In this document: positions 52,303-60,000 of the stretch, one piece after another
Position numbering within the stretch: position 1 is the stretch's first letter
Layout: each line of letters opens with the position of its first letter
Assembly (NCBI GenBank): GCA_949358305.1
Contig: OX442315.1
Span: forward strand, 14,970,427-15,030,426
Origin: Strigamia acuminata
Taxonomy: Eukaryota > Arthropoda > Chilopoda > Geophilomorpha > Linotaeniidae
Reading direction: 5' to 3'
DNA length: 60,000 nucleotides
Program-made: the position numbers and the translations under genes
The notes under the pieces: model-generated
Seen by the model: the letters and a program-made list of their open reading frames with translations, nothing else
The model's database searches: none
Told to the model about the DNA's origin: nothing

Positions 52303-54432
52303 TTGCGGAGTCAGTCGAGTGAATTGTTCAACAAACGCTCTAAGAAGGCTCAAATTTCGAATCTTGATAACAAATACTATTATGTCAAGTATTGTTGCGT
52401 TCATTTTGGCGAGTACACTAGCAAATCAACAGGAGTTCGAGATTCGTCCACGATGAAATCAAACTGCACCGCACACATCCAATATTCATTTCGAATTAAA
52501 TTAAATGAGTATTTAGTCTCCAGCTTTTGTGACGAACATAACCATTCTTGCCTTCCTGATGATTACAACAAATATCCGTTTAAACGAGCAATTAGGCAAG
52601 CCACTGCTGAGAAGAAGGATTACTTTAAATTGCTTTTATCATTAGACAGCAATCCAAAACTTTTACTCGCTTTCATCCAGAACGAAACCAAAAATTACGA
52701 AATTACGAAATCATTGAACAATTTGAAACAAACAAACACGACCAATTCATCAAATTCTGCTCAATTACTACTCGACGAATTTGAAGCAGATAGAACGAAC
52801 GATCCAGATATGAGTATCGAATTTAGTTTAGATGCGCAGGATGGACTTGAATTTTGCTTCTGGCAAACCTCGAAAATGAAAGCTGTATTTCACCAGTATC
52901 CTGAACATATTCTTATGGATGCCACATACAGTTTAAATAATTCGCGAATGCCATTGTATATCATAATGGTTGTCGATGGCAACAATTCTACACGTGTTGC
53001 TGCACTTTGTCTTGTAAAACTCGAAACCAAATCCATGATCCAACGATTTATCGACGTATTTAAAAAAATTAACTCGAATAGCCAGCACATTCAATCGATA
53101 ATGATTGACAAAGATATTACCGAGCTCAGTGTTCTTGAATCTGCATTTCCACAAGCCCAAATTGAAATTTGTTTATTTCATGTTTTGAAAGCTGTACGGA
53201 AATACATTTCTGATTTACGAATGAACCGTATTGCTGACCAAAATGCCCGACATCTTTTCCAACGTTTAGCATACAGCAATACCGAAGATATTTTCAATGA
53301 ACTCCAAACCGAATTTGATTCCGATGTTTCTTTAGCCGCATACCCCAAATTCAAACAGTATTTTAAAGACAACTGGTCTCCGATAAAAGAGAAGTGGGTC
53401 AAGTGTTTTAGGAACACACACTTCAATTTGGGCGATACGACAAATAATAGGCTCGAATCGTTTAACCACAAAATCAAGACAATCGTTCATCAAAATTCTC
53501 CACTGCATCGATTTTACCAATCACTTCGATTACTTCTAAAAAGCACTGATGATATTCATGACCATGCTAAATTTAACGCGCGCATCAAGAAACAGTTTTA
53601 CGCAAAAAAGGGAGATATTTCAATCGACGATACAATTGCGAAAATCTTTGCATGTGTTCCTAAAAAAAATGCAAATATTATCGTAGAGCAACTTAAGTTT
53701 GCTTCGGTCAACGATGTAGCTATTACAGCAATCGAAGGAGATTCGTATTTGGTAAAGTTTGAAATTTATTCTCATTCTCGCATAGCATCAATGTTAAAAT
53801 GCGCATGCCAATTTTTTCGAACGCGCCACCTTCCGTGCAAACACATGTTCGCTGTGCGAAAGTTTTTGCAGCTGTCATTGTTTGAAGAAACAATGATTTC
53901 TGCTCGTTATAATAAGGATAATTGGATTGGTCAACCATCATCATCTTTCTCTGGCTCGGTTGTGTTAAAAGAAAGTATGCCCTCTACGAAATGTTTGACT
54001 AATTGTGAAAAATACACAGATATTATGTGTGATTTGAAGAAGTTGGCCGATGTTGTGTCCTTAATGGGTGTTAAGGAATATTTTAGAATGAAACAAATAA
54101 TTGCGGATATCACGAAACGATTTGCAAGCAATATCCCATTCGTCATTGTCGATGCCACAAAAACGCCAATCGAACCGTCCTCGACTTTCGATTTTCCTCC
54201 AGTTGCCACAAAAACGCCAACCGATCCGTTCTCGAATCTCGATTTGCATCCAGTTGCCAAAGAAACGCCAATTGAACCGTCCTCGAATCTCGATTTGCAT
54301 CCAGTTGCCAAAGAAACGCCAATTGAACCGTCCTCGAATCTCGATTTGCATTCAGTTGCCAAAGAAACGCCAATTTTGCCTGAAATATCAGTGGAAATAG
54401 CCTGTGCGCTATTTCTACTGAAATATCAGTAG
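52303..54432 (+). CDS. MULE transposase with FAR1-like and SWIM zinc fingers
   Basis: About 709 codons open from a TTG at 52303. The first in-frame ATG (52453) would cut the N-terminal domain, so the true start is unclear (non-AUG or upstream exon). Order: FAR1/GCM-like DNA-binding zinc finger (CCVHF...HNHSC, about residues 30-85); MULE catalytic domain (HILMDATYS, then SIMIDKD and CLFHVLKAV, about 205-300; TNNRLESFNHK near 385); SWIM finger (CACQFF...LPCKHMF, about 502-525); a C-terminal tail of 17-residue repeats (VAKETPIEPSSNLDLHP, three to four copies) ending inside the terminal palindromes. No frameshifts. Confidence 0.85.
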   Translation: MRSQSSELFNKRSKKAQISNLDNKYYYVKYCCVHFGEYTSKSTGVRDSSTMKSNCTAHIQYSFRIKLNEYLVSSFCDEHNHSCLPDDYNKYPFKRAIRQATAEKKDYFKLLLSLDSNPKLLLAFIQNETKNYEITKSLNNLKQTNTTNSSNSAQLLLDEFEADRTNDPDMSIEFSLDAQDGLEFCFWQTSKMKAVFHQYPEHILMDATYSLNNSRMPLYIIMVVDGNNSTRVAALCLVKLETKSMIQRFIDVFKKINSNSQHIQSIMIDKDITELSVLESAFPQAQIEICLFHVLKAVRKYISDLRMNRIADQNARHLFQRLAYSNTEDIFNELQTEFDSDVSLAAYPKFKQYFKDNWSPIKEKWVKCFRNTHFNLGDTTNNRLESFNHKIKTIVHQNSPLHRFYQSLRLLLKSTDDIHDHAKFNARIKKQFYAKKGDISIDDTIAKIFACVPKKNANIIVEQLKFASVNDVAITAIEGDSYLVKFEIYSHSRIASMLKCACQFFRTRHLPCKHMFAVRKFLQLSLFEETMISARYNKDNWIGQPSSSFSGSVVLKESMPSTKCLTNCEKYTDIMCDLKKLADVVSLMGVKEYFRMKQIIADITKRFASNIPFVIVDATKTPIEPSSTFDFPPVATKTPTDPFSNLDLHPVAKETPIEPSSNLDLHPVAKETPIEPSSNLDLHSVAKETPILPEISVEIACALFLLKYQ

Positions 54433-54620
54433 AAATATATCAGTGGAAATAGCCTGTGCGCTATTTCTACTGAAATATCAGTAGAAATATATCAGTGAAA
54501 ATAGCCTGTGCGCTATTTCTACTGAAATATCAGTGGAAATAGCCTGTGTGATATTTCTACTGATATATCAGTAGAAATAGCCTGTGTGCTATTTCTACTG
54601 AAATATCAGTAGAAATAGCG
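54384..54620. repeat. Subterminal palindromic repeat array of the MULE
   Basis: Alternating CAGTGGAAATAGCCTGTG and CGCTATTTCTACTGAAATAT units, each nearly self-complementary. The transposase reading frame runs into the first unit and stops at 54432. Confidence 0.85.
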
Positions 54621-54985
54621 TCAGCCTAATTAATAATATACTGGAGGGGGTTCAGACTTTGCGAGAGAAGTTGCCAGGCAGTTGGCAAAGTGTAAAGTGT
54701 AAAAGTCTCTGCACGAAAACGACGGAGAGATTGATTTTTCACCAAAAATGTCCCGACAGTCGTTTGTTAGTTTACGATGTTGAAAATGATGGTTGGAGTG
54801 TGGTTCCGTCGCCGAATATTACTGGGGACGTAATTTTGTATGTTTCGTACGACTACGACTGTTTGATATTCGAGAAAATAAAAGTGGCGTGTAAGATTTA
54901 TTCGTTGCAGACGATGATGCTGGTTAAAGAGTACGCGATCAATGAAAGTTTTGCAGGTTGCATCCATTTTGATGCGAGTTTTTAG

Positions 54986-55300
54986 AATTAATCTCCTGAT
55001 CTCCCATCCGTCAACAGTTGAAAAAAATTGCAGTTTTTGAATTGGCTACTGTAGTTACTAGTTACTAGTTAGCGATTTTTCGACCAATGTGAAATTTCTG
55101 TTTGAATAAATTGTAAACTCCAATCGGATCAATTAATCGCATTAAAACTGGTTTGTGGTTCCAGAGTTGTCATTTATTATTGTCGTGATTGGCGACGGAG
55201 CAATGGAGAAGATTGAGCCGTGCCCAAAAGTGTGGCCAACGTGCGGCAAAATGTGGTGGTCAACGTGCAGAGACGTCTATTGTCATCGTGAGTTAACTTT
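54986..55300. other. Intergenic, copy of 49498-49940
   Basis: 3' flank and spacer paralogous to 49498 onward. No gene. Confidence 0.5.
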
Positions 55301-55304
55301 TGTT

Positions 55305-55372
55305 CGCAGAAAGTTTGAATATTGCAACAACAGGGGGTGCCTGACTCACATTTTTATGGGACAACACTGATT
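55305..55372 (+). promoter_or_regulatory. BTB-array promoter block, copy 12
   Basis: AAAGTTTGAATATTGCAACA, ACAGGGGGTGCCTGACTCAC, GGGACAACACTG; mini-ORF M-A-E-G-N-stop at 55386-55403. Confidence 0.72.
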
Positions 55373-55442
55373 CAGTAAAAATAAAATGGCGGAAGGGAAT
55401 TAATCCAACTGGTGTAATCGTCCAGTATGAAATAAAATTAAT

Positions 55443-55849
55443 ATGGGTAACAGTAATAACACACCCTCCAACTCAAATAAAAGGATCCGTTTTAGTGACA
55501 ATGAATCGAAATCACTGGTTGAAATTAAAAAAAACCAATTGACATTCACCAAATTGTACGATTCAAGAGACGAGGCTACGGCCGAAACAGTCGTTCTGAA
55601 GTGCAAAGATGGGCGCATCCGTGCCCACAAATGCGTGTTAGTCGCCGGCAGTGACTACTTCCGAGCTATATTGAGTGAAGGAAGCTTGGAGAACAAAGAA
55701 AACATGATCACCCTTCCCGATACGTCGATGGAAGTCGTCAATATCGTCATCAAATTCGTGTATGCGCAAGATATTTCCATCCAGCCCGAAATGCCGGACA
55801 GCCTGATGCGTGAAATTATTATGACCGCTGACAAAATGCAATTAAAAGG
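55443..55849 (+). pseudogene. BTB gene truncated by LTR insertion
   Basis: MGNSNNTPSNSNKRIRF start and an intact BTB domain (RAHKCVLVAGSDYFRAILSE, IMTADKMQLKG). At 55850 the reading runs into LTR DNA and stops at 55901 after 16 foreign residues. BACK and the C-terminal half are not found before the window end; they may lie beyond 60000 on the other side of the nested elements. Confidence 0.85.
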
Positions 55850-56285
55850 TGTGAAATGCACACTCTTAATTTTGACTAAAAGTCCTTGGTTTGAAATGTA
55901 AATGTGGAGATGGAAATAAAAGGAGACTTTCTCTTGAATTGTTAAAAAGAACACTGGTGATTTTATTCTTAGACTAGAGAAAAGGGGGGGGGGGAAAGGG
56001 TATGTGGAGCTCTCTGATTGGAGAGCGGAATTAATTGACCTCAATTAGCTGGTTCCAAGAAAGGTCAAGTGGAAGTTTAAGAAGTGAAGTTATAGGGTGA
56101 GAAGGTAGGGATTATAATTAAGTAAATAGGTGAAGTTTAAAGTGGAGATAAATGCAAATAATACACACCAGATAAAATACAAAATGACAAAATGTTAAAA
56201 TTGAACTTGCATGAATTAAATGGTAATAAAATGACAAATTGAACAACAATAAAACAATACATGAGTAAAACCCTCGGTTTTCACA
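55850..56285. mobile_element. Probable solo LTR (436 bp), BEL-like ends
   Basis: Starts TGTGAAATGCACACTC and ends CGGTTTTCACA, with a 7-bp inverted terminal match (TGTGAAA/TTTCACA). The right end resembles the BEL LTR end (GATTTTCACA). Host sequence before it is AAAGG; the right TSD is masked by the next element, one base further on. No primer site or coding region. It may also be one end of a longer element outside the window. Confidence 0.55.
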
Positions 56286-56286
56286 A

Positions 56287-56503
56287 TGTTGGAAATCGTG
56301 TGGTTGAAATAATGCAACATCATCGTAGGGTTAAAGAAATACAAGTGATTTTATCTAGAACAATTCACAGGTTAAATATGATGACACTTAGCCATGATTG
56401 GCTGTTACAGAATGGACGTTTCTTGGACGTATCAGCGACAGGCGCGGAACGTCCGAGCGCCCTCTCGCGACGTATTGGCGGCCGACACACATATGTCCAA
56501 CAA
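56287..56503 (-). repeat. 3' LTR of the gag-only element
   Basis: 217 bp; the same family as the solo LTR at 24677. Ends form a 7-bp inverted repeat. Confidence 0.88.
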
Positions 56504-56547
56504 ATTCTCCTCTCGGACCGTCAATACTCACACTTAATACAAATTAA

Positions 56548-59500
56548 TTACACTTTACAAATTCGATTCCTCTCAATCTTGCCATCCGCGTTCGAAAACT
56601 TCTTCGCATTCCCTTGCTGGTTTTTTATTTTTGTAATAAAATCTTCTGTCTTACTCCGCACAGCTTTCTTTTCGTGATTCGCGCTTTCCTCGTGGCTGTT
56701 GTCGACTATCGGTGTTTTCCCGTATTTTCGGCGTCTGCGTTTTTTCTTCTTTTTGCGATTCGTTCTGATTTTACCATTTGGGGTCACGTCTTTGCTCTCG
56801 AAAATTTCGCGTTTGCTTTCTTCGTGTAGGAGCAATTTGACCGAATCGTAATTCCCACCATCTTCGTCGTGTCTCACGCCGATTCCATCGTACTTTGAAC
56901 TTTGTAAGTCTGCACCGATCTTCTCTTCCAGGCTTGCAGCTTGTAAATCGCGTCCTTCTCCATCGTTCTTGGAAATTTTGTCGAGTCTATCCAATCCCGC
57001 ATTAAACTCGTCTTGTGTCTTGTCGTCGGGCCCATCTTGGTCAAGCACGAATTTACTACGTTTTTGATTGTCGTCGCGCTCGATCTTGTATTCTGCGTCC
57101 AAAACGTCGTGCTTTGCGTTGGATTCGACCCTTTCACTTCCCAAGTCGCTCCTCGTGCGTACGTCCTTGCTCCATGTGTCGCAGTCGTCGTCACTCCTCT
57201 CACCGTTGTTTACTTTGTAATTGCACACTTGATTTTCGTTCGAACTCGGCCCAACCCTGTCGGAACCAATCGAGTGTACCGCTTCGATCCCTTTCGAAAT
57301 ACTGGCCATTGAACTTGTAACTTGTTCACGCTCGGTCTCGATCTTGTCTTCTATCTTCTTCATTCGTCCCCAAGACTCGATCGAATTCACGGCTTTCTTC
57401 GCACTCCGAAATTGTTTTGACATCAACTTCATCTCCTCGTCCATCCACTCCTCGGATTTAATCGGTTCCATTTCGTCGTAGTAGGGTTCGATTTCTTCCG
57501 ATACGTTGGCCATCGCTCTTGATTTTATTCGCATTAGTTCTTCTTCGCTCGCCGTTTTTTCTGCGAGATTTTGAACTTGGCACTCTGCCATCGTGGCTCT
57601 CGGCGCGCGTCGTTGAGTGGGCGGTAGCGGTTCGGCTTCCTCGTCGCTTTGGATTTCATCTTGCGCGTTCTCCTCTCGATTCCCGTCTATTATTTCGTCA
57701 TTTTCATCTGCGTGCTTGAATTTTTCTTCGTCAGAACTCGTCTTGATTTCAGATTCGATCTCCAAGTCGGTGTATTCGGGTTGCTTCGCGGTATCGGCTT
57801 CACTGCGTAGCATCGGCGCGCCCAACTCGTTCTCGTCGAATTTTACATTTCGTTCCTCGTTCTCCTCTTGATTTTCGGTCACGGATTCGTCGTTTCCGAG
57901 TAAAGCATCAGGATCTACTTCAGGTGTCGACTTGTGTTGCGCATCGAATTCGGAAATCTCCGCTTTAAACTTGTTTAATTTCGCATCGGACTCGTCTGGT
58001 TTTGTTTCGAAAAAACTCCCGACTTGCGTTTTTCTGCACGGTACCGATTCATTCAACTCGTTTACGTCAGACTCTTGTAATTTTACGACAAATCTAGCCA
58101 ATTTCGCATCCAATCTAGCTTCTTTTACGTCGAATTCGCCAAGTTTCTCGTCAAGCTTTGCTAACTTTGCATTAATTTCTTCTAGTTTCGCATCTACTTC
58201 CGCTCGCTCCGCAGCAATGTCCGCTCGTTTTGAATCAAGTTTGGCATTCTTGTTTTCAAAATCATCCGATTCTTCGTTTTTCTCGATGATTTTTACGTTT
58301 GTCTCGCCAATTTTTACGTTCGTCTCGCCAATTTTTACGTTCGTCTCGTCAATTTTTACGTTCGTCTCGCCAATTTTTACGTTCGTCTCGTCAATTTTTA
58401 CGTTCGTCTCGCCAATTTTTACGTTCGTCTCGCCAATTTTTACGTTCGTCTCGTCAATTTTTACGTTCGTCTCGCCAATTTCTTCGTCGTTCTCTTCAAA
58501 TTCGTCATCGTCTTCTTCGTAATCTGGATCATATTCGTCGTCTATTTCATAATCGCCAAAAACGTTAAATCTGAATCGGATTTTATCTCTTCTTCTATCA
58601 TCGTCGTTGTTCCACGTATCGTCGTCTTCGTCCTCCGCATCATCGTTTTCCTTCTCCGCGTCGTCGTCTTCGCTCTTCTCATTGTCGTCCACGATGTGGC
58701 ATTCTTCTTTTTGTTCATCGGCGTCGTGCCACGTGCGTCCGTCAGCGCCGCTCCACGTATTGCCGTCGTCGGATCTTGGGAATCGATATTCTTTCCTCAC
58801 GGCTTCCGTAGGTGTCGAAATTTCAGTCGCGCACAAGTTTCCTTCGGGTTCCAGGTTCCGCTTGAATGTGGCACGTTTGGTATTCGTTCTCTCTCTCTTT
58901 GGTTTTGTGCAAGCTGACGCCTTGTGCCCGCTCCCTTCGCAGTTGAAGCAGAAAATTGGGTTTTTGCAATCACTCGCCATGTGTCCAGGTTTGTTACAAT
59001 TATAACACTTCCTCGTGACTTCACGTTTTTCAAACTTCTTCCGGCCATCCGCTCTGTACGCGACGTCCGCGCTTCCTTCGATTTTTATGTTGTTCTGCGT
59101 TTCACGTGATCTCAAAATTTTTCGCGCATCTTGTAGTGTAGTCGTTTTATTTGCTCTGATGCCCTCGGCCGTGGCGTCGAATTCTTCTCGCAATCCCCTT
59201 AATATCGCGTATTTGGCCTGAGTTTCCTTTATATCCCCTCCGTACGAGGCGCATTTAGTTCTCAGTGCCTCGACTCGGTTTACGTACTGGTCTATTGTCT
59301 CTTTCGCGGTCATTTTGAGGCGCAGCAACTCGTCCAAGCACTCGTACTGGAGATCTGTTGTATCGATCTCCATATTTTTCTTTATGTCGTCCCAAAGTTG
59401 TTTAGCGGTTAATGCGTCGTCGTAACGTAGTACCTGCTCATCGTTTAGGGTTCCGATCAGTATTCCCTTCGCGGCGTTGTTGCTCTTCCGCCACGTTTTC

Positions 59501-59688
59501 CACGTTTTCTCGTCCTCATCGTGGGTCGCCTCTCCCTTAACTGGTCGTTTGGGCTCCGTCTCTTCGATCGCGGTGTCCCACAAATCTCGTTCATTGAGTG
59601 CGGCCTTTACTCGTTTGGACCACAGCAAATAGTTACCGTCGTGTAACAATTCTATCTGGTTGCGGATTTTCGTCGTTGAATCCGTCAT
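56548..59688 (-). CDS. Copia-type gag with long acidic, repeat-rich extension (1046 codons)
   Basis: Residues 1-200 match the copia gag fold (LLHDGNYLLWSKRVKAAL, LWDDIKKNMEI, LDELLRLKMTAKETIDQYVN, ILRGLREEFD). Two CCHC zinc knuckles follow (CYNCNKPGHMASDC, CFNCEGSGHKASAC, about 228-262), which bind nucleic acid. The remaining about 780 residues are very acidic and charged. They include nine copies of the heptapeptide ETNVKI(G/D) at about 402-466, then a coiled-coil-like block (LDEKLGEFDVKEARLDAKLA), and a basic tail (NRKKKKKRRRRK) near the C-terminus. No protease DSG, integrase or YVDD motif. The frame is fully open, so the extension appears maintained or very young. Confidence 0.85.
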   Translation of the reverse strand: MTDSTTKIRNQIELLHDGNYLLWSKRVKAALNERDLWDTAIEETEPKRPVKGEATHDEDEKTWKTWRKSNNAAKGILIGTLNDEQVLRYDDALTAKQLWDDIKKNMEIDTTDLQYECLDELLRLKMTAKETIDQYVNRVEALRTKCASYGGDIKETQAKYAILRGLREEFDATAEGIRANKTTTLQDARKILRSRETQNNIKIEGSADVAYRADGRKKFEKREVTRKCYNCNKPGHMASDCKNPIFCFNCEGSGHKASACTKPKRERTNTKRATFKRNLEPEGNLCATEISTPTEAVRKEYRFPRSDDGNTWSGADGRTWHDADEQKEECHIVDDNEKSEDDDAEKENDDAEDEDDDTWNNDDDRRRDKIRFRFNVFGDYEIDDEYDPDYEEDDDEFEENDEEIGETNVKIDETNVKIGETNVKIGETNVKIDETNVKIGETNVKIDETNVKIGETNVKIGETNVKIIEKNEESDDFENKNAKLDSKRADIAAERAEVDAKLEEINAKLAKLDEKLGEFDVKEARLDAKLARFVVKLQESDVNELNESVPCRKTQVGSFFETKPDESDAKLNKFKAEISEFDAQHKSTPEVDPDALLGNDESVTENQEENEERNVKFDENELGAPMLRSEADTAKQPEYTDLEIESEIKTSSDEEKFKHADENDEIIDGNREENAQDEIQSDEEAEPLPPTQRRAPRATMAECQVQNLAEKTASEEELMRIKSRAMANVSEEIEPYYDEMEPIKSEEWMDEEMKLMSKQFRSAKKAVNSIESWGRMKKIEDKIETEREQVTSSMASISKGIEAVHSIGSDRVGPSSNENQVCNYKVNNGERSDDDCDTWSKDVRTRSDLGSERVESNAKHDVLDAEYKIERDDNQKRSKFVLDQDGPDDKTQDEFNAGLDRLDKISKNDGEGRDLQAASLEEKIGADLQSSKYDGIGVRHDEDGGNYDSVKLLLHEESKREIFESKDVTPNGKIRTNRKKKKKRRRRKYGKTPIVDNSHEESANHEKKAVRSKTEDFITKIKNQQGNAKKFSNADGKIERNRICKV
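58290..58482 (-). repeat. 21-bp tandem repeat inside gag
   Basis: Nine in-frame 21-bp units encoding ETNVKIG or ETNVKID; the G/D alternation is a single-base difference that itself recurs, indicating expansion by slippage or unequal exchange. Confidence 0.9.
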
Positions 59689-59843
59689 GTCGTTTTCTCA
59701 AAAAACACGTGCTCGCTCAAAATTTTCAGACTTTTACTGCTCGTCTTTTCTTCTTCGAGTTTGTACGCCTCGTGTTTTGACTTGTAATCGTCAGGTATCT
59801 TTAACGTCGTCGGTGGATTGTTAACCGTTCATCTGCTACCATT

Positions 59844-60000
59844 TGTTGGAAATCGTGTGGTTGAAATAATGCAACATCATCGTAGGGTTAAAGAAATACA
59901 AGTGATTTTATCTAGAACAATTCACAGGTTAAATATGATGACACTTAGCCATGATTGGCTGTTACAGAATGGACGTTTCTTGGACGTATCAGCGACAGGC
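59844..60000 (-). repeat. 5' LTR of the gag-only element (cut by window end)
   Basis: Starts TGTTGGAAATCGTGTGG; matches 56287 onward to the window edge. The tRNA-Met primer site lies 2 bp inside. Confidence 0.88.

Larger units (their letters stand above)
52107..54626 (+). mobile_element. MULE-type DNA transposon, 2520 bp
   Basis: Exact 9-bp TSD TAATTAATA (52098-52106 and 54627-54635). Terminal inverted repeats of about 38 bp share CTATTTCTACTGATATTTCA; the outer 14 bp are less well matched. Between the transposase end and the right terminus (54384-54620) the GAAATAGCCTGTG/CGCTATTTCTACTG palindrome is repeated about six times; the left end has one to two units. Contains a transposase gene in the same orientation as the host gene. 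A 9-bp TSD fits Mutator-like elements. Confidence 0.9.
50753..54985 (+). pseudogene. BTB-BACK kelch-like gene disrupted by a MULE transposon
   Basis: First part 50753-52106 (MGNTNTAPYN start, fits N-myristoylation; an in-frame ATG also lies at 50732), second part 54636-54985. BTB about 45-155 (RAHKCVLLAGSDYFRAILSE), BACK about 160-270, propeller-like region up to FFDLDEQSMI. The MULE at 52107-54626 then interrupts it, and the gene resumes at LREKLPGSWQSVKC and ends CIHFDASF. The two parts are otherwise open, so excision could restore it. As it stands translation ends at 52165 inside the transposon. Confidence 0.88.
56287..60000 (-). mobile_element. Copia-like LTR element carrying only gag (runs off the window)
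   Basis: LTRs 56287-56503 (217 bp, TGTTGGA...TCCAACA) and 59844 to beyond 60000, with no difference that I saw over the 157 bp present. Minus-strand primer site TGGTAGCAGA (59841 to 59832), matching the 3' end of initiator tRNA-Met. A purine tract GAGAGGAGAATT (minus strand) touches the inner edge of the 3' LTR at 56504. The only long ORF is gag; protease, integrase and reverse transcriptase are absent, so mobility would depend on a relative. Confidence 0.88.

Noticed and set aside
58290-58482. CRISPR-like regular repeats
   Set aside because: No spacers: contiguous 21-bp in-frame coding repeats in a eukaryotic retroelement.
57932-58568. Plus-strand serine/phenylalanine-rich repeat frames
   Set aside because: They are the complement of the acidic gag repeats; gag has recognisable domains in its own frame.

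Overview
This is a eukaryotic, animal-type window, most plausibly from an arthropod. AT-rich intergenic DNA surrounds genes with GT-AG introns and AATAAA signals. The mobile elements are animal-type: a BEL/Pao retrotransposon, Ty1/copia elements, a MULE with FAR1-like and SWIM zinc fingers, and hAT-like and TA-target MITEs. LTR primer sites match animal tRNA-Phe and initiator tRNA-Met. I cannot name the species. There are no operons, bacterial genes or CRISPR arrays.

1-10.6 kb: a tandem segmental duplication (about 1-3.9 kb and 5.3-8.1 kb) carries two spliced genes with a C-terminal MATH (TRAF-homology) domain and an acidic decapeptide-repeat linker. A third, six-exon gene (8.02-10.32 kb) reads through in phase as RING - acidic linker - MATH (339 codons). 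MITEs sit in the first copy, with target-site duplications (TSDs) visible by comparison with the second.

11-56 kb: a tandem, same-strand array of intronless BTB-BACK genes with a degenerate beta-propeller-like C-terminal half (kelch-like architecture). Nine look intact (11398, 13990, 16737, 19178, 21836, 26100, 28520, 35383, 46348). One is split by a MULE transposon (50753...54985), one is cut off by LTR elements (55443), and there are six broken copies or fragments. Twelve copies of one promoter-like block (core ATTGCAACAACAGGTGGT) precede the genes. Most are followed by a conserved AAAATGGC(G/T)G element that starts a short upstream ORF; in two genes that ORF ends in an ATGA overlap with a downstream ATG.

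Mobile elements: intact BEL/Pao 37748-44233 (two 578-bp LTRs, TSD GTTGT, 1759-codon ORF); MULE 52107-54626 (9-bp TSD); a gag-only copia-like LTR element from 56287 to beyond the window end; a decayed copia pol fragment at 48.3-49.33 kb; solo LTRs; several MITEs; and a 1.71-kb insertion (30451-32160, TSD AATCTT) containing at least 13 short hairpins, all with 6-nt loops. I could not match that element to any known class.

Biologically, two families of likely ubiquitin-ligase components (RING/MATH and BTB-BACK) lie side by side and are expanding by duplication while mobile elements break individual copies. Function is inferred from domain architecture only.
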